A DNA stretch of 64,000 bases, from contig NC_059094.1 in NCBI RefSeq assembly GCF_020497125.1, positions 815,203 through 879,202 on the forward strand. Direction: 5' to 3'. Below, piece by piece: positions 19,800 to 30,730 of this stretch. Position numbers and translations under genes: made by a program. Below the pieces are notes generated by a model. The model worked only from the letters and a program-made list of their open reading frames with translations, ran no database searches and was not told the DNA's origin. The stretch is from Mauremys mutica (lineage: Eukaryota > Chordata > Testudines > Geoemydidae). Numbering within the stretch: the stretch's first letter is position 1; each line of letters starts with the position of its first letter.

Positions 19800-20727
19800 G
19801 GGGGAGGGAAAGCCCTCTAACAAAACTGACACGACCTGATAACCAAGAGGTGAGCCTTAGGGGAAGGTTTTAATACACTTTGTAACTGATGAGGGATTCC
19901 CACGAGGACTGATGAGGGTGCAATGGTAAATACACATTTAGATCCTTTTCTTGTTTTATCTCTTTTTCCCATAAGGCTTAACCTCTGGCGCAGTGTCATG
20001 GATGCACAGGATCTGTGCAATGCCCTGGCTTTTAAACAGTCCTTGGGAGGTGCCCCTTGAGTGCGCTGGACCCCCAAGGGGTCCCACTCTTCCACAAGGA
20101 GACACCATGTAGCTTCAACACTTGAGACTGAGCCTCTGGATTCAACACTCCTATTTCAACCTGTGAGCTCTGCCAGCAGGTCCAGCTGAACGACACTCCT
20201 GTTCAGAGACTGCTCCTCATTCATGCTTCAATGCACCTCAGCAAGTTTTTGCTGACACTGGGCAGACTGTTAAAATATAGCAGGGTTTAGTAGTGAACTG
20301 AAACACAGCATTAGAAAGGCTTTAGATTAGGACAGAGAAGCAAAGAAGACAATATAGTCCATATTGGCCAATGCTCTTGAGCCAGGCTGCTGTTAAAAAA
20401 ATCCCCTCCATAAAAGTATTAAGCGTAGTCTTGAAGCCAGATATGTCTTTTGCCCCCAATACTCCCCTTGGAAAGCAAGTCTAAACTCCCTAGTGTCCAC
20501 TTGATAGCCACTGGTTCTTCTTCTTCTGCACAGCATCGCTCGTGGAGAACAAGGACCTGCACATCTACAGTCGTAGTCTATCTTTGTTTCAAGAATGAAA
20601 ACAAACTACCGCCTCAGAGGACCGGAACGGATTTCAGCTGATGGACAGCTTTGCTCAGTGTTTGTACATTTTAACAGGAATATATTGAATGATTAAATTC
20701 ATTTCACGTCCCCGTTCAGCGGAACTC
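19800..20727. other. No gene recognised
   Basis: Unique sequence between the LTR and the IR-3 left arm. Several short frames on both strands lack similarity to anything I know. It may include internal or LTR sequence of a decayed retroelement, but no motif proves it. Confidence 0.4.
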
Positions 20728-20786
20728 CTGAACATACAGGAGATGGATATGAAAATATAGATCAATTAAAAAAGAGGACATGTAAG

Positions 20787-20858
20787 AGAGCAGCTGGACT
20801 TGAACCAGAAACCTCTCGATCCGCCCTCAAATGCACCACCACTGAGTTCCCTGAGGCA
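20787..20858 (-). pseudogene. tRNA-Cys-like relic at the IR-3 edge
   Basis: On the minus strand the order ACTCAGTGGTGGTGCATTTGA, then GATCGAGAGGT and TCTGGTTCAAGTCC parallels vertebrate tRNA-Cys, but the anticodon loop reads GGGCGGA instead of CTGCAGA and the acceptor stem is not paired. A T-rich run (CCTCTTTTTT) follows, which would serve as a Pol III terminator. The mirror copy is at 39388-39456. Confidence 0.4.
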
Positions 20859-22215
20859 GGTGAGTGTTGGAGCCAGTGATCTTGAAGAGTATGAAGGGGA
20901 CACTTATTTCAAAGAGCTTCTCTTCCATTCCCAGACATGAGTGGTTTTAAAAATGGAGTTTCATTACATTTTCTATGTGCATGTAAACACCAGAGCTTGC
21001 ACAATCCCCACAACTGCTCAGTCTCACCAGAGCACAATAACTTTGGAGGCCCCACACCCAGCTACCCAGCTCTGCGGCCTTTAACCTCTTCAGCAGTTCT
21101 CCAATGCCTTAAAGCCACAGGGCACAGCATGGAATTTCACCCCATTAATCCTAAATCAATTTGGATGAAAAATCTTTGCAAAAATATTTCGTTTTCCAAA
21201 CCAAAAGCATCTCCCGTTTGTGGCGTCCCCTTAAACTGTCTCTTCGCACACAAAGAGGAGACACTTTAATTTGGAAACGAGATAAGATGCTTCAGTCAGG
21301 GTAAGCAGTTGCTCCCCTTCATGATTGAAAGATCATAAAATGCCAGTAAAATTGACTTTCAGCCCTTACACAGCAGACCCCACTGACGGCATCTCACCGG
21401 GGCCGGGTGGAGCCAGCTCACCTTATCAAACCTTCCCATACCCGGGGGAACGGGAAAGTGCGAGGCTGCAGCGCCACCTAGCGGCCACAGGACAAATCGC
21501 CGGCTGCTGCACCTGTGGGCACTGGGAGTTCGCTTAACATGGAAAGCTGCCTAATGCAAGGTTGGCAAAACGGGGGTCTGCTGCACTACATCATCATCTG
21601 CAATGACTCAACCCGATAGGACACCTCCTGTGCTACGCTGCTACTAGTGACCCTCTCAAACAGGTCCCCACAGCTCCCCAGCCTCCCCCCACCAGGAGGC
21701 AGCTAGGAGGGGCTTGTTACACTGCTCTACAGCCAAAATGCTTCTGAAATAAATGGAGTCCAACTTTACTAATTCTGGGTCACTGAGAACGAAAATGATG
21801 CTTAAAATTCTTGATTGGCTCTAGTTTTCAAGATATGCTATTGAGTCAGTATTTATGACCCTTGACTTGGGAATGGCGGAGGATAAGTGAGTTATAAAGG
21901 GACGGGATCTCAATTTAAACCAGTAATGACTAAAATACATCTTTGACTGGATCTATGAATAAATCCATGAATGGCTTTGGACAGTACTTGCTTTTTAGGC
22001 AAAACAATGAAGGACACAATCTGAAGCTGGTATTGCCTCATACATGATATGAATTGCATAATGTTATTCCTAGAAGTCATGGATGATGCAATCATAATGA
22101 AGCTGACCCAATTGCCCTATATCAGCTCTAGAAATCATACAGTGTCTTGCTCTCTTATTTGTCAGTGTTTGATTTTGCAAAGGGACCCATTTCTCTTTAG
22201 CCAAAATGAGCAGAG

Positions 22216-22356
22216 ATGCCTCGTACTTGTGTGAACAGTGCAGATAACTTGTGCTATGTTTGTGGTGAAGTGACTTTTGCATCACAAAAGTGCAGTATAA
22301 ACACTATGGTAAAGAAAGCCTATCACTTTTCTTTTGGCTGCAAAATTGGAGATCAG
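22216..22356 (+). pseudogene. Fragment of a repetitive CxxC protein, exon-like
   Basis: Encodes 47 residues beginning MPRTCVNSADNLCYVCGEVT with a Cys-x2-Cys pair, and ends GCKIGDQ just before CAG|GTGTGT, a plausible splice donor at 22357. I recognise the amino-terminal pattern as one that recurs in many uncharacterised, probably transposon-borne, animal proteins; the element type is not certain. Downstream codons do not continue the family. The copy at 37895-38035 is on the minus strand, and the copy at 14457 lacks the start. Confidence 0.4.
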
Positions 22357-24987
22357 GTGTGTGTTGGAAGCAATGAGTGTGGCAATCTCAGTGAACCGAC
22401 GGAGGGTGATGGTGGTCAGAGAGAGACAACGGAAGATTAAAGGGGCAACGATGGGCATAGCGATGATGATTGTGTTGTATTTCATTCCTTAGATCTGGTG
22501 CCAGCGCCTATCTCTTTAGCCTTGTAGTTTACCAAGAGTAAAACTAAATATCTGTTGAGATACAAGGGAGAGTCTGTGTCCATTCCTGCTAGCTGCACAG
22601 GGGTTTGACATTGCTGCTTTCAATCCTCCGGCTCTGCCGAGACAAGGAACAATTCAGGCGGTCACTGAACTGAAGGAGGGAGATGATTTTCTGACAGGGA
22701 GGGACGGCTCCTCTTAAAGGTGTTTGGCAGGCAGCCTCCTTCCCAGGTCTATCCCGACAACACCCAGTTGAAAAGGGACTCTCCTCAGCCCTCCTCAGCC
22801 CGGTGAAAATGAGCGAGTGAGTGTGCGTGGGGGAGAGCGAGCGACGGAGGGAGATGGATTGAGTGGGCCGGGACCTCGGTGAAGGGGCAGGATGAGGGTG
22901 TTCAGTTTTGTTGGGTCAGAAAGTTGGCAACCCCAGATCCAGGGGAAACAACTCAAAGACCCAACGAGTCTGGCCAGGGGCAGGACATCAGCTTTGAGGG
23001 GAGGGGTGGGTGTGGCAGTGACATCACAAAGGCCTTTTGCAGGAACTCGGCCTATTGGGCAAAGGTGGTGGGGAGGGGGTGACCTCACAGAGAGACCCTG
23101 ACATCAGCCAGGCAGGACAGAGATGAAGGGCCAGGCCAGTCTCTGAGACCTCCCAGCTTTGCTGCCGCAAGTCTCCTTCGCGAGGTCTCTCTTCGAGGGC
23201 TGAGAGAGAATTAGGATTCACGAATGTGAGCATGAGGAGGAACCTCTGTGGAGTTTTCTCCTTTCCTCCCACTGATTGTGCCGAAAACAAACTTCCCTTT
23301 GAGAAGGTAAGAGGCTCAGAAAGGTTTGGAACCTGTTCAGTCTGATCCACCTGGCGCAGGCAGCATTCTAGGCACAGACAACACTGGCTTCAGGTGGCAG
23401 AATTTGATTTCCTCCCTAGGTTTTGATGGTTGCAATCCCTGGGGACATTGGGGTGTATCCTTTTTGGTTTATCTTTTCCTCTTTCCTCCCTCCTTTCTCC
23501 TCTTCTCTTGCTTCTTTTTTCCCTTTTCCCAGCTTCCCTCCCTCTAACAAGGAGGGACGTGTCTGGAGTGCGGGCAGGGGAGGGGTATTGCTCTCATTGC
23601 AGAGGTCCTCACCAAGAGGTGGGGCTGGATCTGAGAGTGATCCCGTCTGATGGTGACCTGGGCCGTCCTTTGGGACATCTGGTGAGACCTCTCAGCCTCC
23701 CGCCCCTCAGAGTCTCAGTGCTGATTGGCCGAGCAGGGGGCTATCGAGAGCGAGGAGACCCAGGTCCTTTTGGTCTTTTTACAAATCAGGCAAAGAAGTC
23801 ACAACCAATCCAATGTACGGGATTAATCTTGCTGCTTCTCTCCATTAATTGTCTCTTAGCAGGTGATGATTTTCTCTAATGTTCTAGGTCTTATAAAATC
23901 CTTGCTGAATAATTACTATGAACCACTGTTGGTCTCTAGCTCACTTGAGGGCACTTTATTCTGATCACTCAATGTGTGAAATTCAAGATGTGAGAGAGAG
24001 GCTGAAAGTCAGGAGCAGTGTTTCCTCTAATTTGTTATGTCCGTGTGCGGAATGAATTTTGTTGTGTGCACCAATACGGAGGTGAGGTGTGACACCTCAC
24101 CTGTCTATTGGTGCTCATTCCAAACTTCATTCTGCACATGGATGGTGTGTGACGGGGTGAGGCTGAAGGGTTAGGAGTGTGGAGGGGGGCTCAGGAAGGG
24201 CAGAGGTTGGGGTGCCAGGGCTCCGGCTGGGGGTGCAGTCTCTGGGGTGGGGTTGGGGATGATAGGCTCAGGGCTGGAGCAAAGGGTTGGGGTGCAGGGG
24301 TGTGAGGGCTCCAGCTAGGGATGCGGGCTCTGGGTTGGGGCTGGGAATAAGGGGCTTGGGGTGCAGGTTGCCCCAGGGAGAGAGAACTCCCCCGCAGCTC
24401 TCTCTCACCACAGCAGATCAGGGTCAGGTGAGAGGGCACCTGTCTCCTGGCCACAGCAGCGCTGGTGGGGCTGGGCTGGGTCGGGTTGGGGCAGGGGGAG
24501 GGAACAGGATTTATTTTTCCTAAGTCAAAAGGGGGAAGGGAAGGAGTTATGCTCAGTTTTTACCTTATAAACTTAAGTCCTGTCTAACCCACAGGACACT
24601 TTGGGAATAAGATACCATGTTTTGTGGTGACATCACAAGAGCAGAGGATGTGAGAACTACAGCAACAGAGATGGCAGGGAGATTAGAATCAGATTGTTTC
24701 AAATGCTGACATTTAATAGCAACGCTTAGCTAACACAATGGAGAAAGGAATTCTCTGCTAAAGATTCAACCTGCCCCTTTGGCCAACTCCATCCCTTCCC
24801 TGACCGGAGTGTGCTCAGAACACCTCTCCCGCCAGCCCCCCCCCCACACACACACACAAGCCCACAGCTGGGCACCCAGCACAAAGCAAGGGAGGGGGTT
24901 GCTTGGCTTGTTTTACTTTTTACTTTTCAAAAGGCTTTTTAAAAAGCATGTTCTGCCCCTGTTCCCCATGGTGAGGAAGCAGATGGT

Positions 24988-27674
24988 TAGTTAAACAAAA
25001 GTTAAACAAAAGTTAAAAGGTAGAGTGACTAAAATGAAATCCCTGCAAGTTGCGTGGACCCTTTTTAAATACGCCATAATAGAGGCCCAACTTCAATGTA
25101 TACCCCAAATTAAGAAACACAGTAAAAGAACTAAAAAAGAGCCATCGTGGCTTAACAACCATGTAAAAGAAGCAGTGAGAGATAAAAAGACTTCCTTTAA
25201 AAAGTGGAAGTCAAATCCTAGTGAGGCAAATAGCAAGGAGCATAAAAACTGCCAACTTAACTGCAAGAGTGTAATAAGAAAAGTCAAAGAGGAGTTTGAA
25301 GAACGGCTAGCCAAAAACTCCAAAGGTAATAACAAAATGTTTTTTAAGTACATCAGAAGCAGGAAGCCTGCTAAACAACCAGTGGGGCCCCTTGACGATC
25401 AAAATACAAAAGGAGCACTTAAAGACGATAAAGTCATTGCGGAGAAACTAAATGAATTCTTTGCTTCAGTCTTCACGGCTGAGGATGTTAGGGAGATTCC
25501 CAAACCTGAGCTGGCTTTTGTAGGTGACAAATCTGAGGAACTGTCACAGATTGAAGTGTCACTAGAGGAGGTTTTGGAATTAATTGATAAACTCAACATT
25601 AACAAGTCACCGGGACCAGATGGCATTCACCCAAGAGTTCTGAAAGAACTCAAATGTGAAGTTGCGGAACTATTAACTAAGGTTTGTAACCTGTCCTTTA
25701 AATCGGCTTCGGTACCCAATGATTGGAAGTTAGCTAATCTAACGCCAATATTTAAAAAGGCTCTAGAGGTGATCCCGGCAATTACAGACCGGTAAGTCTA
25801 ACGTCGGTACGGGGCAAACTAGTTGAAACAATAGTTAAGAATAAAATTGTCAGACACATAGAAAAACATAAATTATTGAGCAGTAGTCAACATGGTTTCT
25901 GTAAAGGGAAATCGTGTCTTACTAATCTATTAGAGTTCTTTGAAGGGGTCAACAAACATGTGGACAAGGGGGATCCGGTGGACATAGTGTACTTGGATTT
26001 CCAGAAAGCCTTTGACAAGGTCCCTCACCAAAGGCTCTTACGTAAATTAAGTTGTCATGGGATAAAAGGGAAGGTCCTTTCATGGATTGAGAACTGGTTA
26101 AAAGACAGGGAACAAAGGGTAGGAATTAATGGTAAATTCTCAGAATGGAGAGGGGTAACTAGTGGTGTTCATAGAATCATAGAATCATAGAATCTCAGGG
26201 TTGGAAGGGACCTCAGGAGGTCATCTAGTCCAACCCCCTGCTCAAAGCAGGACCAAACCCAACTAAATCATCCCAGCCAGGGCTTTGTCAAGCCTGACCT
26301 TAAAGACCTCTAAGGAAGGAGATTCCACCACCTCCCTAGGTAACGCATTCCAGTTCCTCACCACCCTACTAGTGAAAAAGTTTTTCCTAATGTCCAACCT
26401 AAACCTCTCCCTCTGCAACTTGAGACCATTACTCCTTGTTCTGTCATCTTCTACAACTGAGAACAGTCTAGATCCATCCTCCTTGGAACCCTCTTTCAGG
26501 TAGTTGAAATCAGCTACCAAATCCCCCCTCATTCTTCTCTTCTGCAGGCTAAACAATCCCAGTTCCCTCAGTGTTCCCCAAGGCTCAGTCCTAGGACCAA
26601 TCCTATTCAATTTATTCATAAATGATCTGGAGAAAGGGGTAAACAGTGAGGTGGCAAAGTTTACAGATAATACTAAACTACTCAAGATAGTTAAGACCAA
26701 AGCAGATTGTGAAGAACTTCAAAAAGCTCTCACAAAACTAAGTGATTGGGCAACAAAATGGCAAATGAAATTTAATGTGGATAAATGTAAAGTAATGCAC
26801 ATTGGGAAAAATAACCCCAACTATACATACAATATGATGGGGGCTAATTTAGCTACAACGAATCAGGAAAAAGATCTTGGAGTCATTGTGGATAGTTCTC
26901 TGAAGATGTCCACGCAGTGTGCAGAGGCGATCAAAAAAGCAAACAGGATGTTAGGAATCGTTAAAAAGGGGATAGAGAAAAAGACGGAGAATATAGTATT
27001 GCCCTTATATAAATCCATGGTATGCCCATATCTCGAATACTGTGTACAGATGTGGTCTCCTCACCTCAAAAAAGATATTCTAGCACTAGAAAAGGTTCAA
27101 AAAAGGGCAACTAATATGATTAGGGGTTTGGAGAGGGTCCCATACGAGGAAAGATTAAAGAGGCTAGGACTCTTCAGCTTGGAAAAGAGGAGACTAAGGG
27201 GGGATATGACAGAGGTATATAAAGTCATGAGTGACATTGAGAAAGTGGATAAGGAAAAGTTATTTACTTATTCCCATAATACAAGAACTAGAGGTCACCA
27301 AATGAAATTAATAGGGAGCAGGTATAAAACAAATAAAAGGAAGTTCTTCTTCATGCAGCGCACAGTCAACTTGTGGAACTCCTTACCTGAGGAGGTTGTG
27401 AAGGCTAGGACTATAACAATGTTTAAAAGGGAACTGGATAAATTCATGGTGGCTAAGTCCATAAATGGCTATTAGCCAGGATGGGTAAGAATTGTGTCCC
27501 TAGCCTCTGTTTGTCAGAGGATGGAGATGGATGGCAGGAGGAAGATCACTTGATCATTGCCTGTTAGGTTCACTCCCTCTGGGGCACCTGGCATTGGCCA
27601 TTGTCGGTAGACAGATACTGGGCTAGATGGACCTTTGGTCTGACCCAGTACGGCCTTTCTTATGTTCTTATGTT
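24988..27674 (+). pseudogene. CR1 LINE ORF2, right copy, inactivated and interrupted
   Basis: Plus-strand mate of 11673-13950. Frames at 25025-25795, 25876-26163 and 26577-27475 cover the linker, RT fingers/palm ([33 protein letters not shown]) and carboxy terminus, followed by a 3' UTR ending TTATGTTCTTATG. Breaks: the shared frameshift near 25757-25762 and a 400-bp nested insertion. The catalytic box reads FTDNTKLL, the second aspartate (GAT to AAT at 26669-26671) being lost here but kept on the left. 5' truncated, no endonuclease domain, and no matching target duplication at its two ends. Confidence 0.92.
26171..26570 (-). mobile_element. Younger CR1 3' fragment nested in the CR1
   Basis: Exactly 400 bp flanked by the duplicated hexamer GTGTTC (26165-26170 and 26571-26576). 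On the minus strand it encodes the end of a CR1 ORF2 ([15 protein letters not shown] ... [14 protein letters not shown]) and finishes in repeats of ATTCTATG, the CR1 tail. The left IR-2 copy has the uninterrupted empty site (about 12770), so the insertion happened after the IR-2 duplication. Confidence 0.93.
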
Positions 27675-28361
27675 TTCCAATGCCCAGGAGACCCAGCCAG
27701 GGACTGATGTGCTGGAGATATGTTGGGAAATGTAACTCTCTGAATTGCCAAGGCAGGAAGCCAACAGTCTACAGCAACATCATTAACCACAAACTCACTC
27801 TAACCATGCTCCAGCCAGAAGGGAAATGGGCAGGAATTCTTGCTGTTCAGCCATGGCCACACATACGGAGATGCACAGCAGTGAGGGTGCTGGGCAAGCT
27901 GGTCTGAGCGAACACTTGGAAATGATCCTTCCATTAGAACAGAACCAGAGTGTAGAAAGGTCCCTGTGTGAAGTGGTTGAGGCTGAGGCCTTAGGAAGCT
28001 GGCCTACGATACCATAGGGATCTTTCTGTGGAGGTTTGATTCTTGCAGCTAGGGGAAGATGGTGTGTGGTGTCTTTGTGGCTGCACTTTCAGTGATGCAG
28101 GTTTCTCTATTCCATTGTTCCGGGGTCATCCTACTAGATTGCCAGCTGCTTTTCAGCTGCAGTGTGGAGACTGTTTGTGTGTGTGTAGAGACAGTGTGTG
28201 TGTGTGTGTTTGGGAAGAGTGAGTGTGTTGAGGTAGGTAGGAGCGGATCATTAGTATCCCTACTTGAAAGAGGGAGACGCTCAGGCTGAGAAAGGAGAAT
28301 TGACTTGTCTTAGGTCACAAAGCCAGTCAATGGCTGAATTGGGAATAGGACCCCCAGAGCC

Positions 28362-29480
28362 CTGATTTTCAAATTAATCGTCGGATCTTGAATTTCATAC
28401 ATTGAATGACCTCAATAAAGTGCTCTTAGATGAGCTGCAGTCCAACAAGTGTGCACAGTAATTATTCAGCCAGTATTTGAGGAGAACTGCAATGTTAGAG
28501 AGAATCATGAACTGCTCAGAGACCACTAATGCAGAGAAGCAGCAAAATTTGTCAAACATATAACTGGTTATGACTTATTTACTTGGTCTTAAAAGAGAAC
28601 AACAAGGACCTGAGTCTCCTCCCTGTCAATAACCCCCTGATCAGCCAATCAGGGTAGAGACTGAGGAGTGGAGGCTGAGGGGTCTCACCAGAGAGCTAAA
28701 AGGATGGCCCAGGTCACTGGCGGGGATCACTGCCCCAGCACTACTGCAGCTCCACAGTTTTGGGTGGACCTCCCACAGTGAGAGCTGCCGAGCACTCCCC
28801 CGCAACACACACACACACCCCTCCTGGTGTTGGGAGGGGAACAGGAGAAAGGACAAAAGAAGCAAGAGAGGAAGAGAAAGGAGCGGGGGGGGGGGGATGG
28901 AGGAAAAGTTGAAACAAAAAGGACAAACCCTAATGTCCCCAGTGATTCTAAGGGACAAAATCCTAGGTGTGGAATAAAATTCTGCCTCCTTAAGATCATG
29001 TTTTCCATTAATTCAACTGTCACCAGAATGATCAGACCGAACAGTTTCAAACATCGAGGAGGCTCTAACCCTATAAACAGGGACATCTGTTTTCTAGTAA
29101 AATCACTAAAAGGAAGGAGAAAACTCAAAAGAGGTTCCTCCTGGCGCTCACGTCCGTGAACCCGAATACTCTCAGTCCTCAAAGAGAGACCTGGAGAAGG
29201 AGACTTGCTGAAGCAAAGCCACAGGGGTCTCTGAGGTTTCCCTGGCCCCTCGCCCCTGTCCTGCCTGGCTGATGTCAGCATCTCTCTGTGAGGTCACCAC
29301 CTCCCCACCACCTTTGGTCAATAGTCTGAAGTCCTGCAAAAGGCCTTTGTGATGTCACTGCCACACCCCTCCCTTGCTGTGCTAATGTCCTTTCTCTGGC
29401 CAGGCATTTTGGAGGTTTGAGCTACTCCCTGTGGATCACCCCACTCAAGGAGCATTCGTTCTAGGAAGCAAGCCGGCTAG
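28362..29480 (-). repeat. Subfamily-b duplication unit, full length
   Basis: Mirror of 7540-8668. The poly-purine tract (28870-28900) includes a run of about ten G. The segment 28362-28620 is homologous to both the IR-1 and the IR-2 partners, so it bridges the two duplications. Confidence 0.7.
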
Positions 29481-29519
29481 ACAGTAAAACATCAGACGCT
29501 GCTCCCAATGCTACACTTA

Positions 29520-30070
29520 GTTTTTCAGAAATTAGTTGACTTTATGGCCAGAAGAGACCATTAGAGCATCTAATCTGACCCCTGCATATCACAGGCCTCC
29601 TGTATGACACAAGAGCTACTTTGGGGGTAAACACATTCCAGAAAGGCATCTAGTCTTCATGAAATGACGTCACGAGATGGAGAATGCACCAATTTCCTTG
29701 GTAGCTTGTTCCTGTGGTGAATCATCCTCACTGTTGAATATTTGTGCCTTAATTGTAATATGAATTTGTCTCTTTTCACCTTCCAGCCATTGGGTTTTTT
29801 AATGCCTTTCTCTGCTACATTAAAGAGCCCTTTAATAGCCAATCTTTTCTCTCCATTAAGGCACTTCAACGTTTCAATGAAGTCACCTTTCAATCTTCTT
29901 TTGAGAAGCTAAACAGGTTGAGCTCTTTCAATAGCTCACTAGAAGGCATTTTTCTCCAGCCCTCAGAACATTTGGTGGCTCTTTGCTGCCTCAACTCCAA
30001 TTTCACACCATCTTTTTCAAATGAGGACACCAAAACTGGAGGCAGTATTCCAGTATCAGTCTCACTGATA
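29520..30070 (-). mobile_element. Old CR1-type LINE fragment
   Basis: Mirror of 6955-7500, with the same truncated carboxy-terminal ORF2 region and 3' UTR. Confidence 0.7.
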
Positions 30071-30083
30071 CCATGTCACCTCC

Positions 30084-30730
30084 TGTGACGTTATTGACAT
30101 AATCTGTAACTGTATAGATCACCGTTGCCACCACTGTTCTATATTTGCAGCCAATATTGTATAAAGGTGGTCACATAAAGGGTCTATGGAGAGGTTATGA
30201 TTGGCTGATTATAATTATGCTATCTCTAGATATGTATCATTTTTGTAGTTGACATTATGAATATTGGCTCTATGCTGCCTGTATTTCAAACTTGTGCTAT
30301 GCTTCTGGGGAACACCCCAGCCAGACAAATTGGTGTCAGCTCTGCCTAGCCTGCTTGATGGCCCATTAAGGACCATCAGCTATACAATTGACCCATTGAG
30401 AGAAGGCAGATATGCCTTGTGGCTCAGCAAGGTGTGCAGGGACCTGCCTATGGACAGAACTCTAAGGTTTTTCTATGCCGCGTGCTGGATAGAGTGTCCT
30501 TGGGACAAAGAAAGCAAAGACCACATGGCAAGAGACTATAAAAGACTGATGCCTCATCTCCATCTGGTCTTCAGTCCTGCTTCATACCTCTGGAGGGACT
30601 TGGCTACAAACTGAAGCTCTGTACAAAGGACTGAATGGCCCATCCCAGTTGTGGATGTACTCCAGAGACTTGATTTGAACCTGCAGTTTATTCCATCACT
30701 GCTACAAGCCTGAACCAAGAACTTTGCCAA
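30084..30730 (+). mobile_element. Truncated LTR, plus orientation
   Basis: Starts TGTGACGTTATTGACATAA, holds TATAAAA near 30537, and stops at TTTGCCA, like its mirror at 6291-6936. No coding sequence adjoins. Confidence 0.75.

Larger units (their letters stand above)
20728..24987. repeat. Left arm of inverted repeat IR-3
   Basis: Reverse complement of 35296-39501 (coordinate sum about 60,238). It starts at CTGAACATACAGGAG and ends at GCAGATGGTT, where a CR1 element begins. It contains a tRNA-like relic, the Cys-rich exon fragment at 22216, a complete subfamily-a unit (22990-24000) and a foldback repeat. The part 23542-24987 is also a direct copy of 1-1434. Confidence 0.92.
24511..28625. repeat. 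Right arm of inverted repeat IR-2
   Basis: Reverse complement of 10471-14427. It overlaps the end of the IR-3 arm (24511-24987) and runs into the IR-1 right arm (from 28362). The order here is IR-3 sequence, CR1, then sequence homologous to 31180-32110, so the CR1 sits at a junction of two segments that lie in opposite relative orientation elsewhere. Confidence 0.9.

Noticed and set aside
19900..20300. Possible KRAB-A exon upstream of zinc-finger copy 1
   Set aside because: I looked on the minus strand for the VTFEEVAVYF-type pattern with splice sites and did not find it up to 20727.
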